This document shows, piece after piece, positions 1 through 11,975 of a stretch of DNA of 64,000 nt; the stretch's first letter is position 1, and the number at the start of each line of letters is the position of its first letter. This DNA is from Leuctra nigra (taxonomy: Eukaryota > Arthropoda > Insecta > Plecoptera > Leuctridae). Below the pieces are notes generated by a model. That model had not been told where the DNA came from, did no database searches, and saw only the letters and a list, made by a program, of their open reading frames with translations. The position numbers and the translations under genes were made by a program. The DNA is taken from positions 36,407,017 to 36,471,016 of the forward strand of contig OW203763.1 in NCBI GenBank assembly GCA_934045905.1. The letters are read 5' to 3'.

Positions 1-230
1 TTGCACGTGAAGAGAATTGAGATTGTAACGTAAATTCTGACTTACCTCTGTCGTGGATTTCTGCTGAAAGAAGAAGCAAATGAAATTCTTCTGTCACAAC
101 GTCCGTCACAAGTTGCGATTATTTGATCTGCATTTAGCATGTCCACGGAACAATTTCTCGCAAAGCGAGAGACAGATATACTATGGTTAGATCAGAATCT
201 ACGAGATTGTAAACTACTACTATTAGTCTA

Positions 231-471
231 CTTAGGACCGGTATTACCATCAGTTTAAGCTAAAGTTAGTTTAAGCTCCACTTGGGAAATATGGTGTATT
301 ACCATTAGGTATACTGTAGCTTAATTCCGGAACTTATCTCCTCGGTTTAAATTAACGTCTGACTATACATTGACTAAAGTTTATTTAAGCTATGCCGCAG
401 TATCATGGAAATACACCAATTTCCCAAGTGGAGCTTAAACTAATTGAAGCTATGGTAATATGGCCCCTTAA
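231..471. mobile_element. MITE with ~25-bp inverted ends (family shared with 9994)
   Basis: Ends read CCGGTATTACCAT and ATGGTAATATGGCCCC, with a TTAA-like tetramer at the right edge and TTAG at the left. The inner sequence also pairs: AAGCTCCACTTGGGAAAT near the left recurs inverted near the right. A second copy lies at 9994-10255. No coding capacity; probably a piggyBac-type non-autonomous element (inference). Confidence 0.7.
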
Positions 472-2580
472 TACATAAAATCTCTACCAAAATTCTCGAA
501 CGACTTTTCGTTTGTGTCGTACATTTTATTACTAATTAGTAATTATAGTCTCCACATGAAAGTTGAATGTGTAGTCGTGAGGAAAAACAAACTTTTCCAC
601 ATTATTTGGTACCAAATCAGTGGGAATGGTAAAATATCCATTCCCGACCACTACCTGACATTACCGTTGGGGGGAAAATAACACCGTTACAACAATTACG
701 TAATTACAACAATATAATTAAATTCTCATTAAAAATAAAATCGCATAACTGTAGCGAAGAAATACTCTTAGGTGGCAAAATATCAAAACGCCGAAAATGT
801 TTGTCCAAAACACAAGGTCCAGCTCAATTTGAACTTCCAAACATTTTCTTGGGCCAGTGCGTTGCGGCCGAGACACGAATGGTTCTGAAATTCTCCCTCA
901 GCCTTATTGTTTCGTGCGAAAAATGTTACACAAAATTACCGTCTCGTACTGTACTACATAGAAAAAATAAATAGGTATATAAATTATGCATATTTATTGA
1001 AATACACATTTTGAGCTAGTGTTAAGACTATCTTCTTTCCAATGGTAAAACGGTGAAATGGTGCGAAAAAGGTTGAGAACAAGAAGATCATAATGTCACA
1101 GCAAATGCATGACAATAAAGGACTTGAAAACAAGCTCTAATGACTTCAAAGCATTTAATTCAAGAATCTAAGATATGAAAGTAAATTGGAACATCTAACA
1201 ACCCCCCCAGGTTGTGCCAATGGCCACATAACGGACTTACTTGACGGTTCAACCGAAGAGGGGTTTAATTTGATTTCCACGAGTAATTGTCAGATCTGAG
1301 AAGGATGAATTAACCAGAGTCCTTCGGTCAACGCATATTAATTCAGTTGAGTTATCAAATGTCATGGTTACAACCAAAGACCAATGGCATGGTGTTACTT
1401 TTATTCATGATTTAAAAGCACTGAGTTCCTTGATTTTAGCGGGAAAAAGATACATTGGATCTGATTAATTATGTATACACCTGAAGTAGAATAATATCCC
1501 AGAACACCGCAATAATATTTAATGAACAAAATAAATTTTAAAAACTGACTAACCGTTGGTGTTGTATAACATAGATTTTTCGTCTTTTGGCAATAACCAA
1601 TTATAATGATTTTAGATTTTAGACAATTACTCATATTTTTCGTTCGTTTCTGAGGATTTTCCACGAAGAAAATTAATTGAAATACTAACTGTATCAGCAA
1701 ATGATGGCAGATTTTCTTCAAAACTATAACACATTTTAGTTTTCGTGTGATTCTCCAGGCAACATAAGCATAATTCTGCCCGGTACAAAAGTTCAATTCT
1801 TTTAACAGGTCACCTTCACATTATAGATACCTACCTTGTAAGCATGAAAAAGTTAAAAAGTGATCAAAAGGTACTATGACAGTTCTTAATATGTATCTAA
1901 TACAACTGAGAGTTTAGCGCCATTTTCCAATAGTAACATGGGTACAGCGAAATACCTACTATGTAAATGTTTTGGGCAATATAAAACAAAAACAATTCCT
2001 CCTGGACAAGTAAAAATTATATTGCTTTCCAAACAACTCTATACAAGTTCACCTCTGCATCTATGCAATCTGCATCTATGGCAAGAGCCTTTAAAGTGGC
2101 ACTTCCCCTAAAGTAGTTTTTCTTGCATCTTTTTATAATTTATTAATATTTAATCATAGACATTTGCCACCGTAATTATGTAATTACTATGCAAAATAAA
2201 TACATTTGAATTTGAATTTGATTTAACAATTTAATTCAACTAAAGTCACTATCAGAACACAAATTTCTTCTCTTACAAGTCAAAACGCTAGCATCTAATT
2301 TAGATACATCACCTACGAAGACTTGTCGTAAAATGATCCCCTCGATATCCCTAATACAAGTGCACACCCGTCTATGGTTTGAAATTGGCTCTGTGGTTTT
2401 AAGACCACCAGACCAAAGGAATGGATTAATCCCTGGAATTTGCCACTCGCTCTAGGTACAGCGCTTGCAACGAGGAGCGGGGGATTTAAAACGGCTTAAT
2501 CGAACTCGACGCCTATAGTTGTGGCTTGTATTCCTGCCTCCTAGATTAATTAGACGACGCTTTCAAACACACCAGCCAAT
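472..2580. other. Gene-less AT-rich stretch
   Basis: No supported gene. The only longer ORF (1401-1796, minus) has no recognisable domain and a composition like the surrounding AT-rich DNA, so I do not call it. The Lys/Ile/Tyr-rich translation is what random AT-rich sequence gives. Confidence 0.6.
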
Positions 2581-3050
2581 AACTAAACGAGACGCAAGGA
2601 CAAATAGGCCACGTATATACCTATACCTTCCCTGACAGAATTAACAGCTGATAACTAAAGGAGACAATACGACAATTAGTCTACGTATACCTTCACTGGG
2701 GTAAGGAATTAGCAACTGATAACTAAAGAACACAATATGACAATTAGTTTACGTATACCTTCCCTGACAGAATTAACAGCTGATAACTAAAGGAGACAAT
2801 ACGACAATTAGTCTACGTATACCTTCACTGGGGTAAGGAATTAGCAACTGATAACTAAAGAACACAATATGACAATTAGTTTACGTATACCTTCCCTGAC
2901 AGAATTAACAGCTGATAACTAAAGGAGACAATACGACAATTAGTCTACGTATACCTTCACTGGGGTAAGGAATTAGCAACTGATAACTAAAGGAGACAAT
3001 ACGACAATTAGTCTACGTATACCTTCACTGGGGTAAGGAATTAGCAACTA
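2580..3050. repeat. Higher-order tandem repeat, 132-bp period
   Basis: About seven copies of a 64-68-bp unit containing GATAACTAAAG and TTAGTCTACGTATACCTTC. Two subtypes (CCTGACAGAATTAACAGC and CTGGGGTAAGGAATTAGC) alternate, so anchor motifs recur at 2651, 2719, 2783 and 2915. The spacings alternate 68/64, a 132-bp dimer. The last copies at 2983 break the alternation. Confidence 0.9.
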
Positions 3051-3573
3051 TTTGAAACCGAGACGCAAGGAAAAATAGGGAAAAACTAAATGAGGCACAA
3101 GGAGAAATCTGTAGCGTATAGCCGCAGAAGTTTCCAAGTACAATATCAATGATTCTTGAGGAGCAATTATAATATGAGTATAATTCTGTATTCGTCCTAT
3201 CTTACATTTGTACCTAATGTTGACACCCGTCATTTTGAAAGAGTACTTCAATAACTGTATTTGTTGGACTTCAGTATATTTACTATTAGTAGTAATTGGT
3301 AGAGACTGATTTCGTCATTCCAAATGTGCACAACGCAAACCGAGAAAAATGAGTTCGCTGGTCGGAAATTAATTTTAGCAAGACAAATGGACCCAGCCTA
3401 AATTTTGTTAGTTAGAGGGGCAATTTCTGGATAATTCAAAGCTCTTTTTAATGGAACTAATTTTGAAATTATTATCGGTCGCCGCCTCAGTTCTGTGGTG
3501 ATCCAAATAGGTGACATCACATGACATTTCGAACTACGGTGTACAATTGGGCAGATCGCAATAAACAATTAAT

Positions 3574-3695
3574 TGCAAGGCAGTTGTTAAGACGGTTTGT
3601 TCCGTTGAGTGTGCTGGTGGCCCTGAAAAAGGGGGGCCCTTTTTAGGGCCACAAGCACACCCAACGGAACAAACCGTCTTAACAACTGCCTTGCA
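3574..3695. repeat. Long hairpin, ~55-bp stem
   Basis: TGCAAGGCAGTTGTTAAGAC at the left pairs with GTCTTAACAACTGCCTTGCA at the right. The stem runs almost to a G-rich centre at about 3630 (GGGGGGCCC), with few mismatches. No ORF. It resembles a very small foldback MITE; no clear target duplication is visible. Confidence 0.85.
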
Positions 3696-5655
3696 TCATA
3701 ACGGTTCCGAAAACATCCACGATCTCAAATAATTAATTAATGTACACAGTTTAGAATTGGATTTCTGAGGTTCTTTGAGATTCAAAGATTCAAGTTTTCG
3801 CCAGTATTACGCCAATATTATTGTCCGACGATGTATAACATTTTATACAATACATTACTATACATAATACATTTTTTTTCTGATAGAGCGAAAAAATTGA
3901 TCGAGTTCATACTAAAGTAACTACCTTTACCAACGTGCAAAAATACAAGAGAGATGGTACCTACCTACGAGATATAATTTTGAGTTAAACCCAATAGTAG
4001 TTTTTAATTATAAATATGGGAACAATAATATAATCCGAAATAAACTTCAATCAATAATAACTATTAGGTACTTAAAAGTTAAAACAATCAATTTCATATT
4101 TATGCAGAATTTTAAATGTTTGAAATTTACTAAATTGAAAAATATTGCTCCACACAAACAAACAATAGGTATTTGTAGTATAGGTACTGTAGGCAAACTC
4201 TTCAAATATTCTGTAAGGTGCCAATATTATTAACTAGGTATGTACACAAAACATTCCTTAACTGTTTAAATAATTTTTGTAGCAAAGTTATCCAAGTTTT
4301 AGCAAGAGCTTGTAAGCTGTCAAATAAAAAATTATAACTAAAGTATGGATTATTAAAATTGAACCTTGCGCTTTAGGCCGCAAAAGTTACAATATCATTG
4401 CGAACACGACGATTCGCGTCATCTAAACCCGATCCACTTACAATGCAATAATGTGTGAGCTAATTGCAAGCGTTGGGTCAACGAGAAGTGTAATCCAGTG
4501 TGTATGACGGGGGGAACACTTATCTGCGACAAGTGAATCTTATTACACCCTATGTTTCAACGGCTAACGCACAAATAATGCGAATCCGAGATAAAGACCG
4601 CAGTAGGAGTGAACAAAGAGGAAAAATATGAGAGTAATATCGTAGAAAAAAGCTACAAACAACACGAATTAGGGGGGCCTACATTACATTTATTAGAACA
4701 ATCAAAATCTACTTATCATGGCAGAAATAACACCGTTTTTCCGAAAGATGCAAAAAGTTAGAGAATAAAATAAAATTAACAAAGGATGGAAAATTGGTAG
4801 ATAACATCCCCACACAATTAACGCCCCTGAATTATTACGAGTCTCTGCAGTATCTTTGAATCTAATTTTAAAAAATAAAAATATGAAGCAACTAGATAAT
4901 TCATCAGTTTCCACAGCTACGAAAGGGAATTATAATCATAATTATTTCACTTTGACGAAAAAACACACATTTACACTCACTATTCCAGGTAAGTTCGTGA
5001 AAAATTGCGAGTCCGTCGGCGGTTTTCCGAAATATCATCGCAACATCACAAGTCACTCAAATTATTTACAAATTTAAAACATCACTTGAGTAATTTCTTG
5101 ACACCACTCGATTTCTTGTGTGCCCTTTCTCGGCGGTTGGGTTTGAAAATAGCAACTACAATTTCACTATTTTCTCACCTAGCGTAGAACACGGAGCCCT
5201 CAAAGTTCAAGTATTTATTTACGGTTGATTCAAGAAGCAACTCCACGCTAAATAATTAACCTTGCAAATAATTTGAATTGTTTAAAAGTTATTACGATAT
5301 TCGGGGAAAATCCATGGAATTAACAAATAACACTCTGAAATATGGAACGTATATTCGTTATTAAATTACGTACCTACTCGTTTTGTGGGGGCACAGAGAC
5401 AGAAGAAATGTTAATTTTAAATAATTTCGACAAAATTAAGAACGCAAAATCTCAAAACTGCACTTTTCTGTATTTTTCCATCCCGTGAGGTAATTTCTAA
5501 AACTCTGAAAACCAAGGAAATAACCATTTTTTTAAATTTAATTTATTAATTCGTATAATTTAGAACGAAATGATCGACAATGACAAGTGAACGATCTAGT
5601 TAGCCGAAGCAAATGACATCGTAACGGAAAGATGAGAAGGGGTGAAGTGACGTCG
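3696..5655. other. Gene-less AT-rich stretch
   Basis: Nothing supported. Two overlapping short plus ORFs (4856-5187) lack domains, codon bias and neighbouring exon signals, and are left uncalled. Confidence 0.6.
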
Positions 5656-6087
5656 ACGGCAACGGAATGCCCTGAAGCGACGGCAACAGAATACTCTGAA
5701 GCGACGGCAACGGAATGCCCTGAAGCGACGGCAACGGAATGCCCTGAAGCGACGGCAACGGAATGCCCTGAAGCGACGGCAACAGAATACTCTGAAGCGA
5801 CGGCAACGGAATGCCCTGAAGCGACGGCAACAGAATACTCTGAAGCGACGGCAACGGAATGCCGTGAAGCGACGGCAACGGAATATTCTGAAGCGACGGC
5901 AACGGAATACTCTGAAGCGACGGCAACGGAATACTCTGAATCGACGGCAACGGAATGCCGTGAAGCGACGGCAACGGAATGCCCTGAAGCTACGGCAACG
6001 GAATGCTCTGAAGCGACGGCAACGGAATGCTCTGAAGCGACGGCAACGGAATGCCCTGAAGCGACGGCAACGGAATGCTCTGAAGCG
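5656..6087. repeat. 24-bp minisatellite, 18 units
   Basis: Units of the form ACGGCAACGGAATGCCCTGAAGCG repeat 18 times, with variation concentrated in the TGCCCT / TACTCT hexamer. Because the unit is a multiple of three and contains no stop, several frames stay open on both strands (for example TATECPEA on plus). GC content is well above the surroundings. Open frames here follow from the repeat and are not evidence of a gene. Confidence 0.95.
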
Positions 6088-6402
6088 ACGGCCGTCGCAT
6101 GGGCAACCCCGAAGCGCAACGCCGTTGCTTAGCGTCCGTCACGTAATATTTGTCCGTGATATCACAAATGTTTCGTAAACTTCACACTAAGATCGTTTAT
6201 GCATTTTGCAAAAGGGACACAAATCGACTTTGATGATTGCACACGCACGAAAATAAAATTGTTGAAAGATCGCACTGAAGTTTACACCCACTTAAAAAAT
6301 AAGTTCACATTCCCGAAATTTTATAATATTTCTTAACTCATTACAACTATAGGATTAGCAAATGTTTAGTTTCATACTATAAAAGTGTACAAATTGTCTA
6401 CG

Positions 6403-6626
6403 TACACTCAAACCAATAAAAATTGGTACCTACTCGAAAAGAAAAGGATTGACGGCTGGTAAGGTTCCTTGACAATCAATCCTTGTTATTATCAATGAAA
6501 TAAGAGCTCACCTCCTAGAGGTAGATGATGCGTTAACACAGACTTCATGGGATCATGCCATCAAACCATAATCAGCCAATCCTTTTCTTTTCGAGTACCT
6601 ACCGATTTTCATTGGTTTGAGTGTAC
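6403..6626. mobile_element. MITE with ~50-bp inverted ends (family copy 1)
   Basis: Left end GTACACTCAAACCAATAAAA and TCGAAAAGAAAAGGATTG pair with CAATCCTTTTCTTTTCGA and TTTGAGTGTAC at the right. Flanks share CTAC. The interior GAGCTCACCTCCTAGAGGTA recurs in related copies near 11780 (inverted) and 21300. No transposase. Confidence 0.85.
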
Positions 6627-8614
6627 CTACGTTTTTAATTCTAATATTGAGACGACACACAACACGAAATTCAAAGAGCTTGACGTGCAAATTCTGAAAT
6701 CAAAATGTTATATTTTAGAAATATCAAAATTGATATTACCTATCAATTTATCCATCACTAATTTGTCTTTCTAGCACGTCTAGCTTATACGCTAGACCAT
6801 GAAGCTAGACGCAAAAATGAAATAAATCAGCAACATTTCAGCAAAATAGCATTTCAGCACGCAATATTTAGAATGTATTTTAGTACTTTTCTGTCATCTA
6901 AGATAGGATTTAATTAAAGTTCAAATTTAGAAGATCAACCTGAGTGAACTTTTTTTGTTTTTAATACATTTTTATTTATTATATATTAAATACATTTAAA
7001 CATTTAAACTCGAACAGACTAAAGAATTTGCAATCCAAATCTCTAATTTTGATATAATTTTTAAGAATAATATGTACAGATAATTTTACCCACATTTAAA
7101 AAATGGACTAAGAATCATATTCATACAATTTCAAAAACTTAAAAAAAAACATTTTTCCGTTCCGAGAATTTGACAACAAACTTATTTTTACTTATAATTG
7201 GACAAACTGGCGAGTTGGAGTAGTATCTCGATCCACAAAGATTATTTTTTGACGCGGGAAAAACGAATCACATGTAAAAATCGTAGCAAATGGAACATGT
7301 TTGAATGATTCTATCCAAATACACAGAACTTCAAATGGGTTCCTAAAATATCTGTAGTTAACTGCCGATGTGGTACTCCAGTTAAAATGTGCCACATGTT
7401 TTCATGCTTATCCTTCCATTGTTGAATTGTTTATATGATTGAGGGTAGAGCTAACTCGACTTGAGATCCGAAACAACTGGTGGAAATACTGGAAGCAAAA
7501 GACGATGGAAACTAACAGATTCTTTGCCACAAGGGCTCGAAGATAAAATAGGATCTTGAGCAGTAACAGAATGTTTTCTGATACTTTCGGGAATTGTTTC
7601 ATTATTCAAAAACATGCATTAAACTTGACATTTAATGTATTTTTAAATGTGATATTGTTGTGAAAATATTTTGTATTTTTAGTACGCCATCACTTCTGTA
7701 GGATAGAAAAAAACTTTTGACATTAGGTATAGGAGTTTATGCTAGCATTCCATTCCCATTACATGTAATAATAATGGGATTTTAATTTTTAAAAATACTT
7801 AAAAGTTCAGATATTGTAATTTTATTTTACCAACCATTTAAATGTATCAAGATGTTTTGGGACCTTTTTAAAAGTGTCATGTTATTTTCTATGTAATGGA
7901 CTAATAAAGGCATCATTTCTAGTAGTTAGAGAGAGATATTGCTAGTGTGATAAAATAGAATACAACCATCAACTAGTTCTAGTAGGAATAATAGTCCACT
8001 TCCAATGTCCCATTATTCAAACGCACACCTCAACTTACAACTACCTACAGGCTGGCTTCATATTAACAACTCTTGAGGACTGAGGACGAATAAGCATTCA
8101 TTTTATTACTTCAGGTTTCGTATCTTTTAAGTGGTAACCATTTTTTTGTAATAGCGGGTCATATAATATTAAGTAGGTAGTAGACATTAAAAGAGCCCGC
8201 TTTTGTGTTAGAAAAGAATGCAGGGCCTCTTTCCTATCAGATATTCAGAATACAATAAAATCAAGAGAATCAAGAAACATTGTCACACATTTTGTCAATA
8301 AAATATAATTTTGAAGACAAGAGGTTTTTAAAAAATACTACTAGGTACCTACTACTAGCTACTATGTAAAAAAAAAAAACTACAAACAAAAAAACAGTCA
8401 ACCGAATTTTGGCAGTAGCTTGTAATTTTACAGTATTGCACTGTACACAGATAATTTGAGCAAAATAAAACTCATTATTTGATATAAAAACAAATAATGA
8501 ATTTCTTTCACTTGTACTGCCTAGACTACTTCACTAGAAACAGAAATTGACCATGGGTTAAAATAAAAATGTGTAATTTGAAAGAGCTACAAAGATAATG
8601 AAAGATTCACTCAC
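6627..8614. other. Gene-less stretch left of the transcription-factor-like exons
   Basis: AT-rich, with short uncalled ORFs around 7192-7602 (minus). No basic-leucine-zipper, homeodomain or zinc-finger coding sequence was found here on the minus strand. The next exon of the 8615 gene is therefore probably beyond position 1. Confidence 0.5.
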
Positions 8615-9050
8615 GTCTGAATCCTCTGCCTTCTTCCGGAGTGGAGCGCTCGGAACCGGGCGTCCCGTCTTCCGAACTCTCTTCCTTGATCGGAGGAGAC
8701 ACAGAAGCGCTTGGCGACGAGGAATTTGCTCTCGATTGCATCGAATATCGTTGATCCTCACCAGAGTACATGATCTGTTTTGTTGATGACGGAGACACTG
8801 ACGTAGTAGTTTCACACTTTGACGGTGGGGCAAATGCCGACGGAAATACTTTAATCTCGGGAGTTAACGAAGAACCTAAAGGGCGAAAAGCGCCCGAACC
8901 GAAAGGGACTCTGGGGTCGAGAGCGGGGTGAAGAAACTGCGGTTGTAAGTGATGTAGTAAATGCGCTGGCAAACCGGAATAACTTTCCATATGCCGTAAA
9001 CCGAAACCAGCTGCACTGAATGGTAAATGTAAATCTTTGACTTCTTGTAC
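8615..9050 (-). CDS. Second coding exon of the transcription-factor-like gene
   Basis: 145 codons plus one base, joined in phase to the exon at 9148. It begins VQEVKDLHLPFSAAGFG. A His/Leu/Pro-rich stretch (LPAHLLHHLQPQFLHPALDP) is followed by EIKVFPSAFAPPSK. A Ser-rich, acidic tail (SSPSASVSPPIKEESSEDGT) carries a possible SUMO site (IKEE) and ends EGRGFRR at a GTGAGT donor. No DNA-binding domain lies in these exons; it should be in exons to the left, but I found no convincing continuation between 1 and 8500. Confidence 0.78.
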
Positions 9051-9147
9051 CTGGAAGGAATAAAGTAGGTAGTATGTAAAATCTGACAAAGTAAACATGA
9101 CGTAAAGCAAATGTAAAATATTCCATAATTATTGTAAATGAACTTAC

Positions 9148-9261
9148 TTGTGGATTAAAGGGCCTTTGCATCCTCAGTGTATCTGGCAGCCCATTGGCCT
9201 GGGAGAAAACGACCAAACCAGGTGGTGGTAATGAGTTAGGAACATATGCAGAATTTTCCAT
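9148..9261 (-). CDS. First coding exon of an unrecognised transcription-factor-like gene
   Basis: ATG is the first codon of the exon, right after a TTTTTTTTCAG acceptor, so a 5' untranslated exon must precede it. 38 codons: MENSAYVPNSLPPPGLVVFS, QANGLPDTLRMQRPFNPQ, then a GTAAGT donor, phase 0. No domain is recognised. The Pro-rich, hydrophobic-patch style resembles the N-terminus of regulatory DNA-binding proteins; a CES-2/giant-type bZIP is my guess only. Transcribed in the same direction as HUWE1 and downstream of it. Confidence 0.75.
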
Positions 9262-9704
9262 CTGAAAAAAAACAAAAGACAGCATGTACTTAGAAATTTC
9301 AAAACATAAACAACACATGTACACAATAGTCACTGCATTAGGTTAAAACCGAACTTCTACAATAAATTAATATATAACACTATAAAATATTTTTCTTATT
9401 AACCTGAATGATGTAAGTTTACGTTAACAACTGTCAATTCCATGCAGCTTTCATAATGACAATGTTATTTGCTCAAGAGTAAAATGTTTGCAAGCAAACA
9501 ATTGCCAAAGATGAAGTTGCCATAAGATGCAAGGTGAATTTTGTTTACCTTGAGAGTGTCAAATTGACAGTACCATATGCCGAAATTAATATCTAAATAA
9601 ATAGTTAAGTTCTAACAATGAATGGATCACGTATATATAATTGAGTGCTAGCCGATTGTACCCCTGAAAACGCCAAGTCCCTACTGAACTCCATCGAGAC
9701 TTAC

Positions 9705-9790
9705 CCACAGTCCACACGCCGCTCATGTTGTCCGCGGTGCATTGTGGGAACACCACTACTCTTGGATCAAATTCAACTTATGGCGGGAGA
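9705..9790 (-). promoter_or_regulatory. Candidate 5' untranslated exon and promoter edge of the transcription-factor-like gene
   Basis: A perfect GTAAGT donor sits at 9699-9704 on the minus strand, preceded by GC-rich sequence in an AT-rich surround. Spliced to the acceptor at 9262 it would put ATGGAA in a reasonable start context. It would also create a short upstream ORF (MSGVWTV...) of 15 codons that overlaps the main start out of frame. The 5' limit is arbitrary and no TATA box is evident. Confidence 0.4.
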
Positions 9791-9993
9791 AATCTTGTTG
9801 TCAACATTTGACCAAATTTGACAGTCTGAATAGATTAAATGAAAATAATGTTAATTAGATGCCGAAGACAATTAGCTAAGGCTTTCCCATCGCTAGCGTT
9901 TTCAAATACGTTTTAAACACAGGTACTTGAGCCACACCTGTAGACGTAATAGAGCAATTTTAATTCAAATTTTAGAATGAAAGATCACCCAAC

Positions 9994-10255
9994 TAAGGGG
10001 CCATATTACCATTAGTTTAATGGTTTAATCTTCAGTTTAGTTAAGCTAAGCTCCACTTCGGGAAATGTGGTGCATTATCTTATATATTTCGGCATAGCTT
10101 AAAAAAACTGCAGACCATGTAGCACGAGGTTAATTTAAGCCGAGGATATAAGCCCTGGAATTAAATTGCAGTATAATGGTACCTAATACACTTAGTTTTC
10201 AGAAGTGGAGTTCAGAAGCTAACTGTAGCTTAAACTAATGGTAATACCGGCCTTA
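9994..10255. mobile_element. MITE, second copy of the family at 231
   Basis: GGGGCCATATTACCATTAGT at the left is mirrored by ACTAATGGTAATACCGGCC at the right; AAGCTCCACTTCGGGAAAT inside matches the 231-471 copy. Edges read CTAA and TTAC, which together with TTAA of copy 1 suggest a degraded TTAA duplication. Confidence 0.7.
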
Positions 10256-10691
10256 CTCATGCACTTTTTTGGTAGCTAATTTTTGTAGGGGGCCGTCATT
10301 CATTATTTTGCTAGACCATTGCAGAATTATTTTCAGAACATCTTAAGACATCGCTGTCTTAAATAAATGAATGCATATTTTGCAAAAACGGTATGATTTC
10401 TTAGAAACCCGCAATATTTGACGCAGCCGGCACGAAGCCAAATCAACAATTGCCAGGTACAATACTATCAAACCTGGCTGATTAACTGTACCTCTATAAC
10501 AGAATCCTCTAGAGTCTGATGACCCGTCATACTAAGCATGGCCATTAGTTGACTCGGACTCTACACAAAATTTAGTAAGTTATATAACAAATTGTTGGAT
10601 GAAGTATACCTCAATAACAGAATCCTCTACGCAAAATTTAGTAAGTTCCATAACAAATTGTTGGGTAAAGTAGATATTGAATTATCAAGTA

Positions 10692-10878
10692 AAGTGACCA
10701 GCAGTCGATCTGTGGATTGGAAAAGGGTTATTTTATTTTCCCCTCCCCTACTTTATCTGCTTGCGCACCATGCCCCATTGTTATGCCGAACCTTCTCTTG
10801 GGTTGAGCTAACTAAGGGGTCGCAAAATACTGTTTTTTTTTAACGAAAATCCCAATCCGCAGATCGGTCGGTTCACTT
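10692..10878. mobile_element. TA-type MITE (same family as 44992-45179)
   Basis: AAGTGACCAGCAGTCGATCT with GTGGATTGG at the left, and CCAATCCGCAGATC with CACTT at the right. The interior TTGGGTTGAGCTAACTAAGG matches the 45-kb copy in inverted orientation. TA is preserved only at the left edge. Confidence 0.8.
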
Positions 10879-11301
10879 GAGGTATCTTATACTGCTGCCA
10901 ATATTGAAATTGTACATTCAGCTTCAGGTTTAAGAGATTGTTACCTACTTCTGCAATACAATTGAAACACACTTACCTCTTTGTAGTGGCATGGGATACA
11001 GCATTCTCCTTGTGTGGATCAGAATCCATTTACCTACTCGACTCCTCTTTCTTGCAGCAGTGGTTTATCAAGAAAGAAAACCTTTCCGTGTAGCAAAATA
11101 AAGTCCTTCTAAATGCTATGCTCTTATGCAAGGGTCCTGTTATTCAAATTTTTAAGTTAAATATTTAAAATGCATTAATTTTGTGATCACACTTTTAAAA
11201 TCTTCAATTGGTTTCAACCTATAGTATACAGAAATTATTCCAGTTACTGTTCCGAGTTCAAAAGTAGCAATCCTTCTAACAGTTAGTGAAGTTAGCACTA
11301 C

Positions 11302-11393
11302 GGTCGGGGACAGGCCAAGATGAACCCGCACTAGCATGGGCCGGCCTATACCTGGCAATGCTAACCTGGGTTCATCTTTGCCTGTCCCCGACC
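11302..11393. mobile_element. 92-bp palindromic MITE (GGTCGG family, copy 1)
   Basis: Ends GGTCGGGGACAGGC and GCCTGTCCCCGACC, interior TGAACCC / GGGTTCA and GCATGGGCCGGCC. One base then TA lies outside each end. Two further copies lie at 26198 and 36529. Confidence 0.85.
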
Positions 11394-11539
11394 ATAGGTT
11401 ACGGATACTTTTATTATTTAACAACTTTGAATTAAAATACATTCCGTGGTTGTACATCATAAATATAGGTAGCACTAGCATACAATAGTTATATAGTTTA
11501 AAATATCATTAAAATATTGTGTGTCCTTTGGGAAATCTG

Positions 11540-11610
11540 CCATTTGGCCTTACAATTCAATTCAATTCAATTTATCTTTATTTGTTTTTGATACAAAAAG
11601 GAGACATTCA
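11540..11610. repeat. (ATTCA)n-like tract, possible retroposon tail
   Basis: TTCAATTCAATTCAATTTATC followed by TTTATTTGTTTTTGATAC. It looks like the end of a degraded retroposon, but no body is recognisable. Confidence 0.3.
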
Positions 11611-11779
11611 ACAGAATTATGAGCACTTTACATGTTCATTGTTGATCTGAGGTAACATATTCTGTGAAACATATTCTTACCAAGACTTGCACACCGATAG
11701 TGGCTGAGGATGAAAAATGCCAATGGAGAGAAAATTAGCCAGCATATCAATCTTATTGCAGCACAGAGGATATCCAATG

Positions 11780-11975
11780 TACACTCAACAAATGATAAAA
11801 CGTTTTTTTAAGGAAATGGATTGGCTGAAAAAAATGTGATGGCATCATCCGATGAAGTCGATGCAAACTCGTCATCTACCTCTAGTAGATGAGCTCCGAT
11901 TTCATTGATATTAAAAAGGATAGATTGTCAAGGAACTTGACCAGCAGCCAATCCGATTCGTTCAAATACTGTTTT
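11780..11975. mobile_element. MITE, degraded copy of the 6403 family
   Basis: Starts TACACTCAACAAATGATAAA. It contains CTACCTCTAGTAGATGAGCTC and TTGTCAAGGAACTTGACCAG, the reverse-complement counterparts of the 6403 element's interior. Confidence 0.65.

Noticed and set aside
1401..1796. 131-codon minus ORF
   Set aside because: AT-rich random-like composition, no domain, no splice or promoter signal.
2580..3050. CRISPR array
   Set aside because: The repeats are contiguous, without unique spacers, and the genome is eukaryotic.
5538..6178. Long ORFs with Ala/Thr/Glu or Val/Ala/Ser repeats
   Set aside because: They are translations of the 24-bp minisatellite; the period is a multiple of three, so several frames stay open by construction.
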